Assembly (NCBI GenBank): GCA_031409875.1
Contig: JANNYB010000237.1
Location: 8,988-72,987, forward strand
Direction of reading: 5' to 3'
Source: CALMEH01 sp031409875
GTDB taxonomy: Bacteria > Acidobacteriota > Blastocatellia > Pyrinomonadales > Pyrinomonadaceae
DNA: 64,000 bases
Shown here: positions 7,036-15,717 of the stretch, piece by piece
How positions within the stretch are numbered: the first letter of the stretch is position 1
How the letters are laid out: each line of letters opens with the position of its first letter
Notes under the pieces: model-generated
What the model was told of the DNA's origin: nothing
The model's input: the letters and a program-made list of their open reading frames with translations, nothing else
The model's database searches: none
Translations under genes and position numbers: made by a program

Positions 7036-8802
7036 ATGTTGCCTGAAATCTATGAGTTTGGAGAATTCAAACTTTACACAAAAAAAAAGCAGTTATTTCG
7101 AAATAATGAACTGGTTTCAATAGCTCCGAAGGCTTTCAAACTACTACAATTTTTGATTGAAAACAGGGACACCACTTTTTCAAATGACGAAATATTAGAT
7201 AAAGTTTGGAAAGAAGACATTGTTGAGCCATCAAATGTAACTCAAACTATTTCTATTATAAATAAGGTGTTGGGATCGTCTGATTATATTGGAAATACTC
7301 CTAAATTTGGCTATCGGTTTGTGGGTAGCATCAGAGAACTTTCTGAAGCAGATTTGCTTAAACCGTATAACGGCGAAGAAAATCAAAATATTGATGTTCC
7401 AACTGAAAAAACAAGCGACATTGAAATTGGAGACGAACCGGAAGAATTAAACAACCAAAATAAGGAAGAATCAAATCAATTCCGCCAAGAAAAATCTGCT
7501 CAATTTGAGTCTAATGAAACAGATGAAGAAAAATTACCGGAGCAAATCAATCAAAGTAGAAGCACCTCACCTCAGATTGACCGAGAAGAATCAATAAAAA
7601 CAAAACCGCGATTCATTCAAGAAGAGATTGGAGCTAAAGGTTCAATACCAATCCCGAAAGAAATAATAAATGAAGAAATGGATTCATTTGAAGATTGGCT
7701 AAACGAATCGGGCGGTCAAATTAAAAAGGTATTTATTATTATAGTAGCTTTAGGCATAACGACATCAGTTGTTTTTTTATTTTGGGGCTTAAATACAAAT
7801 TATAGTGCGGCTGGAATTATAGCCAAATTGATTGTTAGTATTTCTCATTTAATTCTTATCATTTTTGCTTTCCGATATTATCGTCAACATCTTGGACCAA
7901 ATGAATTTGGGGCGATTGAGGATGATATAAAAAATGGTCAGTTAAAAAATGAAATTGTTGATTCTACTGGTTATGATAACGAACAAGATTGGAGAACGGG
8001 GAGAATAATAGCAATAGGGGTTTTAAAGCAGTTCAGGCGAAATTGGGAATTATTATTGTTGGTTTGGGCTTTTCTTTATTTTGTAGTTTCTATAAGCGGT
8101 TTCGTAGAATTGAAATTGATGAATTCTTATTCTGAACTTGTAAAAAATATAAATAAATCCGTGTTTTCACTTTTTATTACTTTACTAAATAATCTAAATA
8201 CATTATTTATTGCGCTTTGCTTCTATACCTTGAATGAGCCGATTAGTATTGAGAACAAAAGTCATGATGGAAAAGAGGTCATCATTAGTTTAGAGCAGGA
8301 AGATGGGAAATTAGTATCAAATGGGTTAACTGTAATTTTTATTTGGTTTTTTGTTGAAATGCTTGTAATTACCCTATTTTTGCTGAATCAAGATGAGTTA
8401 GGAAATCTCAGAGGTCTTGAAACTTTTCAAAATCTTTTGATGGGAATAAGCGGGATTTTTGGCGGACTTGCAATGGCACTTCTCGTTGCACGTTTCCAAA
8501 GTAAATTTTTAAAATCACCAAATTGGCTACTCATTACGCTTTTTCTTTACACAGTAATCCAGTCGCTGTTTATTTATTTTGGGGATAAAACTGAAGAAAA
8601 AGTAGCGGTTACAGTAATTATTGGCATCGCTTTGTTTTTGAAATCCCTATTAATTCTCTTTATCTTTTGGTTGTTTCAATCAGGTCGCCTTTTATTTTAT
8701 TTAGTGCGTGTTAGAAGAGCTAGTCAACAAACAGAAGGACAATGGCAATTATTTAGAAGTGTTCTAAAATACAAAAATAATGATACGGAATCTTCCGGCT
8801 AA
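7036..8802 (+). CDS. Membrane protein with N-terminal winged-helix (Trans_reg_C) domain
   Basis: 588 aa. Residues ~1-100 form an OmpR/CadC-type winged helix (APKAFKLLQFLIENRD, VTQTISIINKVLG, PKFGYRFVG). An acidic Glu/Gln/Asn-rich linker runs to ~230. About eight hydrophobic segments follow (for example VFIIIVALGITTSVVFLF and WELLLLVWAFLYFVV). No TolB or enzymatic domain is attached. CadC-like membrane-bound regulators bind DNA while sensing through their membrane or periplasmic part; this architecture with a polytopic C-terminus implies a membrane-sensing regulator. The start has GTAGGAGAAC upstream. Confidence 0.72.
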   Translation: MLPEIYEFGEFKLYTKKKQLFRNNELVSIAPKAFKLLQFLIENRDTTFSNDEILDKVWKEDIVEPSNVTQTISIINKVLGSSDYIGNTPKFGYRFVGSIRELSEADLLKPYNGEENQNIDVPTEKTSDIEIGDEPEELNNQNKEESNQFRQEKSAQFESNETDEEKLPEQINQSRSTSPQIDREESIKTKPRFIQEEIGAKGSIPIPKEIINEEMDSFEDWLNESGGQIKKVFIIIVALGITTSVVFLFWGLNTNYSAAGIIAKLIVSISHLILIIFAFRYYRQHLGPNEFGAIEDDIKNGQLKNEIVDSTGYDNEQDWRTGRIIAIGVLKQFRRNWELLLLVWAFLYFVVSISGFVELKLMNSYSELVKNINKSVFSLFITLLNNLNTLFIALCFYTLNEPISIENKSHDGKEVIISLEQEDGKLVSNGLTVIFIWFFVEMLVITLFLLNQDELGNLRGLETFQNLLMGISGIFGGLAMALLVARFQSKFLKSPNWLLITLFLYTVIQSLFIYFGDKTEEKVAVTVIIGIALFLKSLLILFIFWLFQSGRLLFYLVRVRRASQQTEGQWQLFRSVLKYKNNDTESSG

Positions 8803-8853
8803 TGTTTTCTACAAGATGACCATTAGGATAAATTTGTTTAATATTAATCCAAT

Positions 8854-9438
8854 ATGGCTGGAGATTTATTAAATGTTAATCCAAATGCGCTGACTTCAAC
8901 GATTGAATTTTTGACGGCGATGATTACGCCGGCGTTGTTGATTTCGGCGACTGGTTCGCTGGTGCTTTCGACTTCGACGCGGCTTGGGCGCGTGGTTGAT
9001 CGTGTGCGTGATTTGGAGCAACGCTTGAGCGAATTGATTATGACCGAAGACAAAAGCAACATTCCGCTTTACAGTAAACGGCTTGAAGTTATCGTCAATC
9101 TGCTTGATAAAGTTACGAGTCGCGCACGGATTTTGCAACGTGCGATGACCGCGTTTTATTACGGTTTAGGTATTTTTATTTTGACGAGCTTGACGATTGC
9201 CGTGGTCGGAATTTTCGGCATTTATCGCTGGCTGCCGATTCCGGTTGGCATCATCGGAATTACATATTTATTTTATGGAAGTGTGTTGATGCTCAAAGAA
9301 ACGGCAATGGCAACCGCGACGATTCGCGCCGAAATGGATTTTACTTGGACATTAGCAAAAACGGTTGCGCCGCCCGACATTATCAGCAAATACACAATGA
9401 GCGCAGAAGGCGATTTGGAACGCACGGACGGAACTTAA
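8854..9438 (+). CDS. DUF2721 family membrane protein
   Basis: 194 aa with three hydrophobic segments (about residues 18-38, 100-122, 127-147). The segment SATGSLVLSTSTRLGRVVDRVRDLE and the following charged helix are characteristic of DUF2721. Function of the family is unknown. It sits 51 bp after the winged-helix membrane protein and 6 bp before the nucleotidyltransferase-like gene, so it may be in one transcript with either. Confidence 0.75.
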   Translation: MAGDLLNVNPNALTSTIEFLTAMITPALLISATGSLVLSTSTRLGRVVDRVRDLEQRLSELIMTEDKSNIPLYSKRLEVIVNLLDKVTSRARILQRAMTAFYYGLGIFILTSLTIAVVGIFGIYRWLPIPVGIIGITYLFYGSVLMLKETAMATATIRAEMDFTWTLAKTVAPPDIISKYTMSAEGDLERTDGT

Positions 9439-9444
9439 AATTAA

Positions 9445-10059
9445 ATGTCAGAGAAAGAATTAAAAGAATTTATTGCGAAAAGTCGTCAGCGAAATAAAAT
9501 GCTTGACGAAGAATCAGGCTTGGAAGCAATTAAAAAATTATCGGAGATTGCGAAAGATTCAAATGTAAATTGGGCAGTTGTCGGAGGTTTTGCAATGTAT
9601 TTTTATGATAGTCCGCGATTTACAAAAGATGTAGATATTATTGCAAATAAACGACTTCCGCTTGATTCAATCGGGCAACTCGTGCAAGGCGGCGAACATT
9701 ACGAGGTTGAAATTAAAAAACGAAAAGTTCCGATTGATTGGATTGTTCGCAACGATGTTGCTAAAAAATATTATGAAACAGCTTTAGCGGAAGCGTTTGA
9801 TTTTAACGGAATTCCGGTTATCACTCCTGAATGGTTAGTGGTTTTGAAATTTATTGCAGGTCGTTTTAAAGACCAAGAAGACTCGGTTTTTCTTCTGCGA
9901 CAAGACAAATTGGTTAATCGCAAAAAAATCAAGAAAAATATTATTAAAGTTTCAGGTCAAGATTCTTGGGCTTTGGTCAAAGTCGGTTTGTTTCGTTGGT
10001 TTGATATTGCTGACGGGAAAATTGCCGATGGCGATGACAATTCATATCGGGAAATTTAG
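9445..10059 (+). CDS. Nucleotidyltransferase-fold protein (AbiEii/DUF6036-like)
   Basis: 204 aa. Residues ~45-70 carry VVGGFAMYFYD followed by TKDVDII, the GG...DxD-type signature of the pol-beta nucleotidyltransferase fold. A PIDWIV strand supplies a likely third acidic residue. LVVLKFIAGRFKDQEDSVFLL resembles the C-terminal helical part of AbiEii/antidote-associated proteins. No partner antitoxin gene is adjacent, so it is best called a solitary NTase-like protein. Starts 6 bp after DUF2721. Confidence 0.68.
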   Translation: MSEKELKEFIAKSRQRNKMLDEESGLEAIKKLSEIAKDSNVNWAVVGGFAMYFYDSPRFTKDVDIIANKRLPLDSIGQLVQGGEHYEVEIKKRKVPIDWIVRNDVAKKYYETALAEAFDFNGIPVITPEWLVVLKFIAGRFKDQEDSVFLLRQDKLVNRKKIKKNIIKVSGQDSWALVKVGLFRWFDIADGKIADGDDNSYREI

Positions 10060-10063
10060 TTTA

Positions 10064-11101
10064 ATGCAACCGAATTATTTTAAATTATTGGAAACAGGCG
10101 AATTAGCGCATCGTGTCGAGCGTTTGGAAAAACTGCTTGAAAGTTGCACGATTTGTCCGAAAGATTGCGGTAACAATCGTCTGAACGACGAAATTGCCGC
10201 GTGTTATTCGGGCAAACTTCCGATTGTTTCGAGTTACACGGCGCATTTTGGCGAAGAACCTATTTTAAGTGGCACAAATGGCGCGGGAAATATCTTTTTC
10301 GGCAACTGTAATTTGCGTTGCGTTTATTGTCAGAATTATCAGATTTCGCAAACGTGGAAAACTCAAAAGAAAAACGAAATTTCGCACGAACGATTGGCGG
10401 AAATGATGCTTGAATTACAAGCAAAAGACTGTCATAACATCGGATTTGTGTCGCCGACGCATTTTGTTCCGCAAATGGCAAGAGGAATTTTAATCGCGGC
10501 AGAAAAAGGTTTACGATTGCCGATTGTTTATAATACGAACGCTTATGATTCGGTCGAAGTGTTGAAATTGCTCGACGGAATTGTTGATATTTACTTGCCC
10601 GATTTGAAATATGCCGATTCGGACGCAGGTTTTCAATATTCAAAAGTGCGCGATTACGCCAAGTTTTCGCGTCTTGCAATAAAAGAAATGTTTCGGCAAA
10701 CCGGCGATAAACTCATTTTTGACGAAAACGGTTTGTTGCAAAAAGGTTTGGTAATTCGTTTGCTCGTGCTGCCAAACGATTTAGCCGGAATCGAAGAAAA
10801 CTTGCGCTGGATTCGTGACGAACTTTCGCCAAAAGTTGCGATAAGTTTGATGGCGCAATATTACGCCACAAACAAAGCCGCAACCGACGAAAAATACATT
10901 TTATTATCGCGCCGAATTAGCGAGAGAGAATGGTTTTCCGCCGTTTCTTTATTGGAAGAACTCGGAATGGAAGAGGGCTTTATGCAAGAATACGAATCGG
11001 CATCGCACTATTATCGCCCAGATTTTACCGACGCGAAAAAGCCGTTTAAGGATATTCGGGATTTCGTAAAGTCAGAACCGTCTGCGGTAGCGGGCGGTTA
11101 A
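10064..11101 (+). CDS. PflX-like radical SAM protein (COG1313)
   Basis: 345 aa from the ATG at 10064. The radical-SAM cluster motif is Cys82, Cys86, Cys89 (CNLRCVYCQNYQIS). An upstream Cys set at 28, 31 and 35 (CTICPKDCGNNR) and HFGEEPILSG are diagnostic of the PflX/COG1313 group, related to pyruvate-formate-lyase activases. These bind a 4Fe-4S cluster and SAM; the substrate is unknown. The frame is open further upstream but that part overlaps the NTase gene. The final ~9 residues (SEPSAVAGG) are encoded by one arm of an inverted repeat. Confidence 0.85.
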   Translation: MQPNYFKLLETGELAHRVERLEKLLESCTICPKDCGNNRLNDEIAACYSGKLPIVSSYTAHFGEEPILSGTNGAGNIFFGNCNLRCVYCQNYQISQTWKTQKKNEISHERLAEMMLELQAKDCHNIGFVSPTHFVPQMARGILIAAEKGLRLPIVYNTNAYDSVEVLKLLDGIVDIYLPDLKYADSDAGFQYSKVRDYAKFSRLAIKEMFRQTGDKLIFDENGLLQKGLVIRLLVLPNDLAGIEENLRWIRDELSPKVAISLMAQYYATNKAATDEKYILLSRRISEREWFSAVSLLEELGMEEGFMQEYESASHYYRPDFTDAKKPFKDIRDFVKSEPSAVAGG

Positions 11102-11186
11102 ACGTAGATAATGAAAACTTTAATTTTAGAAAAATCCCCCAAAAGATAAACTTTAACCACCCGCTACCGCAGGCGGTTCTGACAAG
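11072..11186. repeat. Inverted repeat with ~32-bp arms between pflX-like gene and coaD
   Basis: An arm starting GTCAGAACCGTCTGCGGTAG (about 11070-11101) is nearly complementary to the arm ending CGCAGGCGGTTCTGAC (about 11154-11185), with a ~50-nt AT-rich loop. The left arm supplies the stop and last codons of the upstream gene, and the right arm runs to the coaD start. A related GTCCGCTACCGC...GGTTCTC sequence is near 23250-23280. Looks like an inserted mobile palindrome. Confidence 0.75.
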
Positions 11187-11693
11187 ATGACAAGCAAAAA
11201 TAACACACGCCGCGCAATTTTTCCCGGTTCGTTTGATCCTTTGACAAACGGACATCTTGATATTATTAAGCGCAGTCAGCCGCTTTTTGATGAGATAATT
11301 GTGGCGGTTTTGAACAATCCCGAAAAAAATCCGTTGTTTTCGGTTGAAGAAAGATGCGCGATGATTGGGGAAATTTTGCCGGAAATCGAAGGCGATAATT
11401 GCCGTTTGATTGTTGACAGTTTTTCGGGTTTGACGGCGGAATTTGCCCGAAAACAAGGCGCGAGTGCGATTGTGCGCGGAATTCGTGCGGTTTCCGATTA
11501 TGAATATGAATTGCGGATGGCGTTGATGAATCGGCGTTTAGAACCGGAAATCGAAACGGTTTTTTTGATGGCGGCGGAAGAATTTTCTTACGTTTCATCG
11601 AGTTTGATGCGGCAGGTTTTTATGCTCGGCGGGCGCGTCGAAGGTTTGATTCCGCCGATTGTTGAACGGAAAATGAAGGAAAAGTTAAAGTGA
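11187..11693 (+). CDS. coaD: Phosphopantetheine adenylyltransferase (CoaD)
   Basis: 168 aa, the usual CoaD length. The nucleotidyl-transferase signature GSFDPLTNGHLDII (T/HxGH) lies at residues ~14-27. SAIVRGIRAVSDYEYE and VSSSLMRQV are the other conserved CoaD blocks. The enzyme adenylates 4'-phosphopantetheine to dephospho-CoA, the penultimate step of CoA synthesis, in the cytoplasm. The Shine-Dalgarno is poor because the leader is the arm of an inverted repeat. Confidence 0.95.
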   Translation: MTSKNNTRRAIFPGSFDPLTNGHLDIIKRSQPLFDEIIVAVLNNPEKNPLFSVEERCAMIGEILPEIEGDNCRLIVDSFSGLTAEFARKQGASAIVRGIRAVSDYEYELRMALMNRRLEPEIETVFLMAAEEFSYVSSSLMRQVFMLGGRVEGLIPPIVERKMKEKLK

Positions 11694-11716
11694 AAAGTAA
11701 AAAGTAAGGAGCGGAA

Positions 11717-12685
11717 ATGCGATTTATAAAAGAAATAGCTGGGATTTTAGTGGTTGTTTTGATGGTTTCGGCTTCTGGTTTTTCGCAAAATACGGATGAC
11801 GAGGTGATTAAAGTTGAAACTTCGCTCGTAACTGTGCCGACGAAGGTTACAGACCGCAATGACAAAAGCATTACGGATTTAAAGCGCGAAGATTTCAGGC
11901 TTTTTGAAAACGGCGTGGAGCAGGAAATTGTTGCTTTTGACGATTCTTCTGCGCCTTTTACGATTGCGCTTTTGCTTGATGTCAGCGACTCCACACGCTT
12001 TAAGATTTTTGAAATCAAGGCGGCGGCTCTTAAGTTTTTGGACAATTTAAAACCGAAAGATCGCGTAATGATTTTTACTTTTGACCAAAAATTGAATTTG
12101 ATTGCAGATGACACGGCAGACAATCTCAAGAAAGTGCAAAATTCGATAATTCTGACACAATCCGGCGGCGGCACGAGTCTTTATGATTCGGTTGAAACTG
12201 TTATCAATGACCATTTACGCAAAATAACGCGCAAAAAAGCGATGATAATTTTTACCGACGGCGTTGATACGACAAGTTCAAAATCCGATATTCCAAAAAG
12301 CATCAAATTAGCGCAAGAAGCCGGTGTTTTGACGTTTCCGATTCAATATTCGACGCTCGAAGATGCCGCCAAATTATTCGGCGACAGCTCGCAAGTCGTT
12401 ACAATCAAAGGCGAACTTTTGACTGTTGCATACAAACGCGGAACGCAATATTTGAACTTTTTGGCGGACAACACCGGCGGCGATTTTTATTTTGCCGACA
12501 CGCTCGAAAATTTATCGAAAACCTTTGCCAAAATCGCACTTCAATTAAGCCAAATCTATAATTTGAGTTATTATCCCGATACCGAAACGAAATCCGGCAA
12601 AAAACGCAAAATCAAAGTCGAAGTAAATCGTCCGAAAGTTTCCGTGCAAACGCGCAAGGTTTATGTTTTGAAAGAAGGTAATTAA
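11717..12685 (+). CDS. Acidobacterial VWFA-related exported protein
   Basis: 322 aa with a signal peptide (residues ~1-25). Next is a beta-rich segment with the family phrase VKVTDRNDKSITDLKREDFRLFENG. A von Willebrand A domain follows, with the MIDAS start DVSDS (Asp88) and FTDGVDT. This architecture is the 'VWFA-related Acidobacterial domain' family, common and multi-copy in Acidobacteriota. VWA domains bind metal and protein ligands; the partner here is unknown. It supports the taxonomic assignment. Confidence 0.9.
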   Translation: MRFIKEIAGILVVVLMVSASGFSQNTDDEVIKVETSLVTVPTKVTDRNDKSITDLKREDFRLFENGVEQEIVAFDDSSAPFTIALLLDVSDSTRFKIFEIKAAALKFLDNLKPKDRVMIFTFDQKLNLIADDTADNLKKVQNSIILTQSGGGTSLYDSVETVINDHLRKITRKKAMIIFTDGVDTTSSKSDIPKSIKLAQEAGVLTFPIQYSTLEDAAKLFGDSSQVVTIKGELLTVAYKRGTQYLNFLADNTGGDFYFADTLENLSKTFAKIALQLSQIYNLSYYPDTETKSGKKRKIKVEVNRPKVSVQTRKVYVLKEGN

Positions 12686-12744
12686 TATCACAGTATTTTT
12701 ATAAAAAGTAATGCCGCAACAAAAAGTTACAGTAAGTTTTTTTT

Positions 12745-12818
12745 CCCACGAAACACGCGAAAGGCACGAAAAAAGTTAAACTTCGAGTATTTTTCGTGCC
12801 GTTCGCGTGTTTCGTGGG
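12745..12818. repeat. Inverted repeat, 29-bp arms
   Basis: Arms 12745-12773 and 12790-12818 (CCCACGAAACACGCGAAAGG type) are complementary with one mismatch; the loop is 16 nt. It occupies the gap between the VWA gene and the aminotransferase gene and could fold as a terminator-like hairpin, though no U-tract follows directly. Confidence 0.8.
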
Positions 12819-12892
12819 CAGATACAATTTTTTATTGAGCAGTTACTATAAAAAAACTTTGCGTCTTTGCGTCTTTGCGTTAAAATCCTAGT

Positions 12893-14101
12893 ATGAATTT
12901 TCCTGTTTCCGAAAATGTTGCCCGAATGAAATCATCTTCGACTTTCAAGGCGATGCAGGCGGCAATAAATTTGCGCGAAAAAGGTTTTGATGTCATTGAT
13001 TTAACGCTCGGCGAGCCGGATTTTCAAACGCCGCAGTTTATCAAAGATTTGGCGGTTGAAGGTTTGCAAAAAGGTTTGACGAAATACACGCCTTCTGCCG
13101 GAATGAAATCTTTTACCGAAGCGGTTTGCTCGTTTTACGCCGAGCAATTCGGCGCAAACCTTTTGCCGACTGAAATTGCCGCTTCGTGTGGCGGAAAACA
13201 AGCGTTATTTAATGCGGCTTGCACGATTTTGAATGCGGGCGACGAAGTTTTAATTCCGAAACCTTTTTGGGTTACGTTTCCCGAAATCGTCAGCTTTTGC
13301 GGCGCGAAAAGCGTTTTTATCGAAACTTTGGAAACGAATTTTGTTTTAACCGCCGAACAAGTAAAAAATTCGATTACCGATAAAACAAAACTTTTAATCG
13401 TTAATTCGCCAAACAATCCGACGGGCGCGGTGATTCCGAAAGATGAATTGATAAAAATCATCGAAATTTGCGCGGAAAGAGAAGTTTATGTTTTGACGGA
13501 CGAATGTTATTTGTTTTTTGTTTATCCGCCCGAAGAAGTTTTTTCGTCTGCGGCTTTGCCTGAAAATTTAAGAAAATTCGTTTGTGTTGCGGGTTCTTTT
13601 TCAAAAACTTACGCGATGACCGGCTGGCGAATCGGCTATACAATTGCGAACGAAGATTGGACGAAGGCGATTGTAAAATTGCAAAGCCATTCCGCAACGC
13701 ATCCGACATCTTTTGTGCAATACGCTTGCGCGAATGCGATGATGCGCCGGACTGATTCGATGAATGCGGTTGCGGAGATGCTTGCGGAATACGAAAAACG
13801 CCGAAATTGGCTGATTCCCGAACTTCAACGCATCAAAGGTTTTAAATGTGCAATGCCCGAAGGCGCGTTTTACGCATTTATTGACGTGCGCGAAATGCTC
13901 GACGGCGTGCAATTTAAAACTTCCGCCGACGTTGCCGATTTTTTATTAAAAGAAACGCACGTTGTCGTAACCGACGGCGAAGGTTTCGGGGCAGACGGAT
14001 TTTTGCGGCTTTCTTACGCGACTTCGATTGAAAATCTGCAAAAAGCCGTTGGGCGAATAAACAATCTTTTTGAGAGCGAACTTGTTAAAATTGCGAAATA
14101 A
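12893..14101 (+). CDS. PLP-dependent aspartate/aromatic aminotransferase (class I/II)
   Basis: 402 aa, typical length. Recognisable blocks are LGEPDFQTP, KYTPSAGM, NSPNNPTG, the PLP lysine Lys238 in SFSKTYAMTGWRIGY, and the late LRLSYATS with the carboxylate-binding Arg. This is the aspartate-aminotransferase Ib type, transferring amino groups between aspartate (or similar) and 2-oxoglutarate. Exact amino-acid specificity cannot be read from the sequence. Confidence 0.9.
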   Translation: MNFPVSENVARMKSSSTFKAMQAAINLREKGFDVIDLTLGEPDFQTPQFIKDLAVEGLQKGLTKYTPSAGMKSFTEAVCSFYAEQFGANLLPTEIAASCGGKQALFNAACTILNAGDEVLIPKPFWVTFPEIVSFCGAKSVFIETLETNFVLTAEQVKNSITDKTKLLIVNSPNNPTGAVIPKDELIKIIEICAEREVYVLTDECYLFFVYPPEEVFSSAALPENLRKFVCVAGSFSKTYAMTGWRIGYTIANEDWTKAIVKLQSHSATHPTSFVQYACANAMMRRTDSMNAVAEMLAEYEKRRNWLIPELQRIKGFKCAMPEGAFYAFIDVREMLDGVQFKTSADVADFLLKETHVVVTDGEGFGADGFLRLSYATSIENLQKAVGRINNLFESELVKIAK

Positions 14102-14140
14102 TAATCAGATGAGAAAAGGTAATGAAAGATTTTCGATTTA

Positions 14141-14216
14141 GTTTTGAGTCCCGCCTTTAGGCGGAAACCGCCAGCGAAACGCGGCGGAAAAGCCGCCTAA
14201 AGGCGGGACTCAAAAC
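14141..14216. repeat. Inverted repeat, 24-bp perfect arms
   Basis: Arms 14141-14164 and 14193-14216 (GTTTTGAGTCCCGCCTTTAG...) are perfectly complementary, with a 28-nt loop that itself contains GGAAACC/GCGG self-complementarity. It lies between the aminotransferase and the peroxiredoxin start, 20 bp upstream of the latter's ATG. Confidence 0.8.
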
Positions 14217-14235
14217 TTATTAGTTGGAGAAAATT

Positions 14236-14691
14236 ATGAAAATTGGCGATAAAGCACCGGATTTTACATTGAAAGATTTGGACGACGACAGTTGGAGTTT
14301 GCACGAACACGCGGGAAAAATTGTTGTTTTGCTGTTTTATCCGGGCGACGACACGCCGGTTTGCACGAAACAGATGTGTTCGGTGCGCGATAATTGGTCG
14401 CAATATCAGGAAACGGGCGCGGAAGTCGTCGGAATTTCGACGGATTCGGTCGGTTCGCACAAGAGTTTTGCCGATAAATACAGTTTGACGTTAAAATTAC
14501 TTTCGGACGAAAACGGCGAGGTAATCAATGAATATGACGTTAAATCGTGGATTCCCGGACGTTCCGCCCGCGCTGTGGTCGTGATTGATAAAAATGGTAT
14601 AATTAGGTATCACAAAGTCCAGTCGCTTAGTTTATTTCGTCCCGACGATAGCGAGATTTTGGATGCTATCGAAATGGCAAAAGCGGAATAA
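14236..14691 (+). CDS. bcp: Peroxiredoxin, Bcp/PrxQ type
   Basis: 151 aa from the ATG at 14236, preceded by TTGGAG. PxxxTPVC places the peroxidatic Cys43, and Cys48 five residues on is the resolving Cys of the atypical 2-Cys Bcp subgroup. GDKAPDFTL and the thioredoxin-fold core are intact. It reduces H2O2 and organic hydroperoxides with thioredoxin in the cytoplasm. Confidence 0.9.
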   Translation: MKIGDKAPDFTLKDLDDDSWSLHEHAGKIVVLLFYPGDDTPVCTKQMCSVRDNWSQYQETGAEVVGISTDSVGSHKSFADKYSLTLKLLSDENGEVINEYDVKSWIPGRSARAVVVIDKNGIIRYHKVQSLSLFRPDDSEILDAIEMAKAE

Positions 14692-14734
14692 TCAGGTTTT
14701 GGTAATATAAATTTACAAAAAAGGAGATAAAAAA

Positions 14735-15211
14735 ATGCCGTTTGTGGTTGACGTAAGCAAGGTGAAATTAAATACCGATGGAGCGTATCTGAACAGTAAA
14801 GGCGATGCTCAATGTGTTGCATTTATTCAGATGGCAACGCTTATCGGCGGCGGTTCGGTGCCGGGAACTTCGCAGTGGCGCAAAGGAAATTATGTCAAAG
14901 ATTTGACCGCTAACCAAATTGCCAAAGGCACGGTTATCGCCACTTTTGACGAAAACGGTTTGTATCCGGGCGACATCCGACACGCCGCCGTTTATATTAG
15001 CCACGACAGCACGGGAATTACCGTTTATGACCAATGGAAATCGCGCCCGCAAGTTAAACAAAGAATTTTGGTTTACAGAGAAAGCACAACGCGACAGGTT
15101 GATAACGGAAATTGGTTTTGGATTGTCGAAACTGAGGCAACCGTCAGTTTAGGTTTGACCGAACCGCAACATCAGCGAATGTTTTGCGGTCCTTTAGGTC
15201 CTCACGAATAA
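14735..15211 (+). CDS. BPSL0067-family protein (CHAP/NlpC-like fold)
   Basis: 158 aa with AAGGAG upstream. The pattern AQCVAFIQMA (candidate catalytic Cys), TSQWRKGNYV, KGTVIATFDENGLYP and RHAAVYISHD...VYDQWKSRP matches the BPSL0067 family. In that family a Cys and a His in 'HAA' form a papain-like site, and some members act as amidases. No signal peptide is seen. Substrate is unknown. Followed 47 bp later by the YggX-like gene. Confidence 0.75.
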   Translation: MPFVVDVSKVKLNTDGAYLNSKGDAQCVAFIQMATLIGGGSVPGTSQWRKGNYVKDLTANQIAKGTVIATFDENGLYPGDIRHAAVYISHDSTGITVYDQWKSRPQVKQRILVYRESTTRQVDNGNWFWIVETEATVSLGLTEPQHQRMFCGPLGPHE

Positions 15212-15258
15212 TTTTGCTGTGAACGAATACAATTGAGTTTTAGGAGATTTTTTACAAA

Positions 15259-15555
15259 ATGAGTTTATTTTCAAGTGACAAATTTAAATGTTCGCGTTGC
15301 GGACAAAAGAATGAACAGATGCAATTTGCGCCTTTTCCGACCGAATTAGGGCAGAGAGTTTTTACGGAAATTTGCCAAAATTGCTGGAAAGAATGGCTGC
15401 AAAAACAAAATCAGTTAATCAATCATTTCGGTTTGGACGTTTCAAATCCCGACACCCACGATTTTCTTTTCGATAACGTCAAGATTTTTCTTTTTGAGGA
15501 AGGCGTTGAACTCACGCAAATTGATACGAGCAAAGAAGGTTCGGTTAATTGGTAA
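15259..15555 (+). CDS. YggX-like Fe(II)-trafficking protein with N-terminal zinc ribbon
   Basis: 98 aa. Residues ~22-80 follow the YggX pattern: FAPFPTELGQRVFTEICQNCWKEW, QNQLINHFGLDVSNP, DFLFDNVKIFLF. YggX protects Fe-S clusters and handles labile iron. Unusually, Cys11/Cys14 and Cys39/Cys42 form two CxxC pairs, giving a zinc- or iron-ribbon not present in E. coli YggX, which has a single conserved Cys. The metal is inferred. Confidence 0.75.
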   Translation: MSLFSSDKFKCSRCGQKNEQMQFAPFPTELGQRVFTEICQNCWKEWLQKQNQLINHFGLDVSNPDTHDFLFDNVKIFLFEEGVELTQIDTSKEGSVNW

Positions 15556-15717
15556 ATTAGCAAATTGATAAAAAAAGATTCGTGGGTTGTTTGCAAAAAA
15601 GCACTCGAATCTTTTTTTGAATGGAATTTTTTTGCTGACCGCTGTTATTAAACTATCGTTAAAGTATTGAATCCGAATATAATTACGCATCGAATTTGAT
15701 ATTTTGGAGAATAGTTT

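Noticed and set aside
9445..10059. Nucleotidyltransferase-like protein as half of an AbiE-type toxin-antitoxin system.
   Set aside because: No AbiEi-like antitoxin gene is adjacent; neighbours are DUF2721 and a radical SAM gene.
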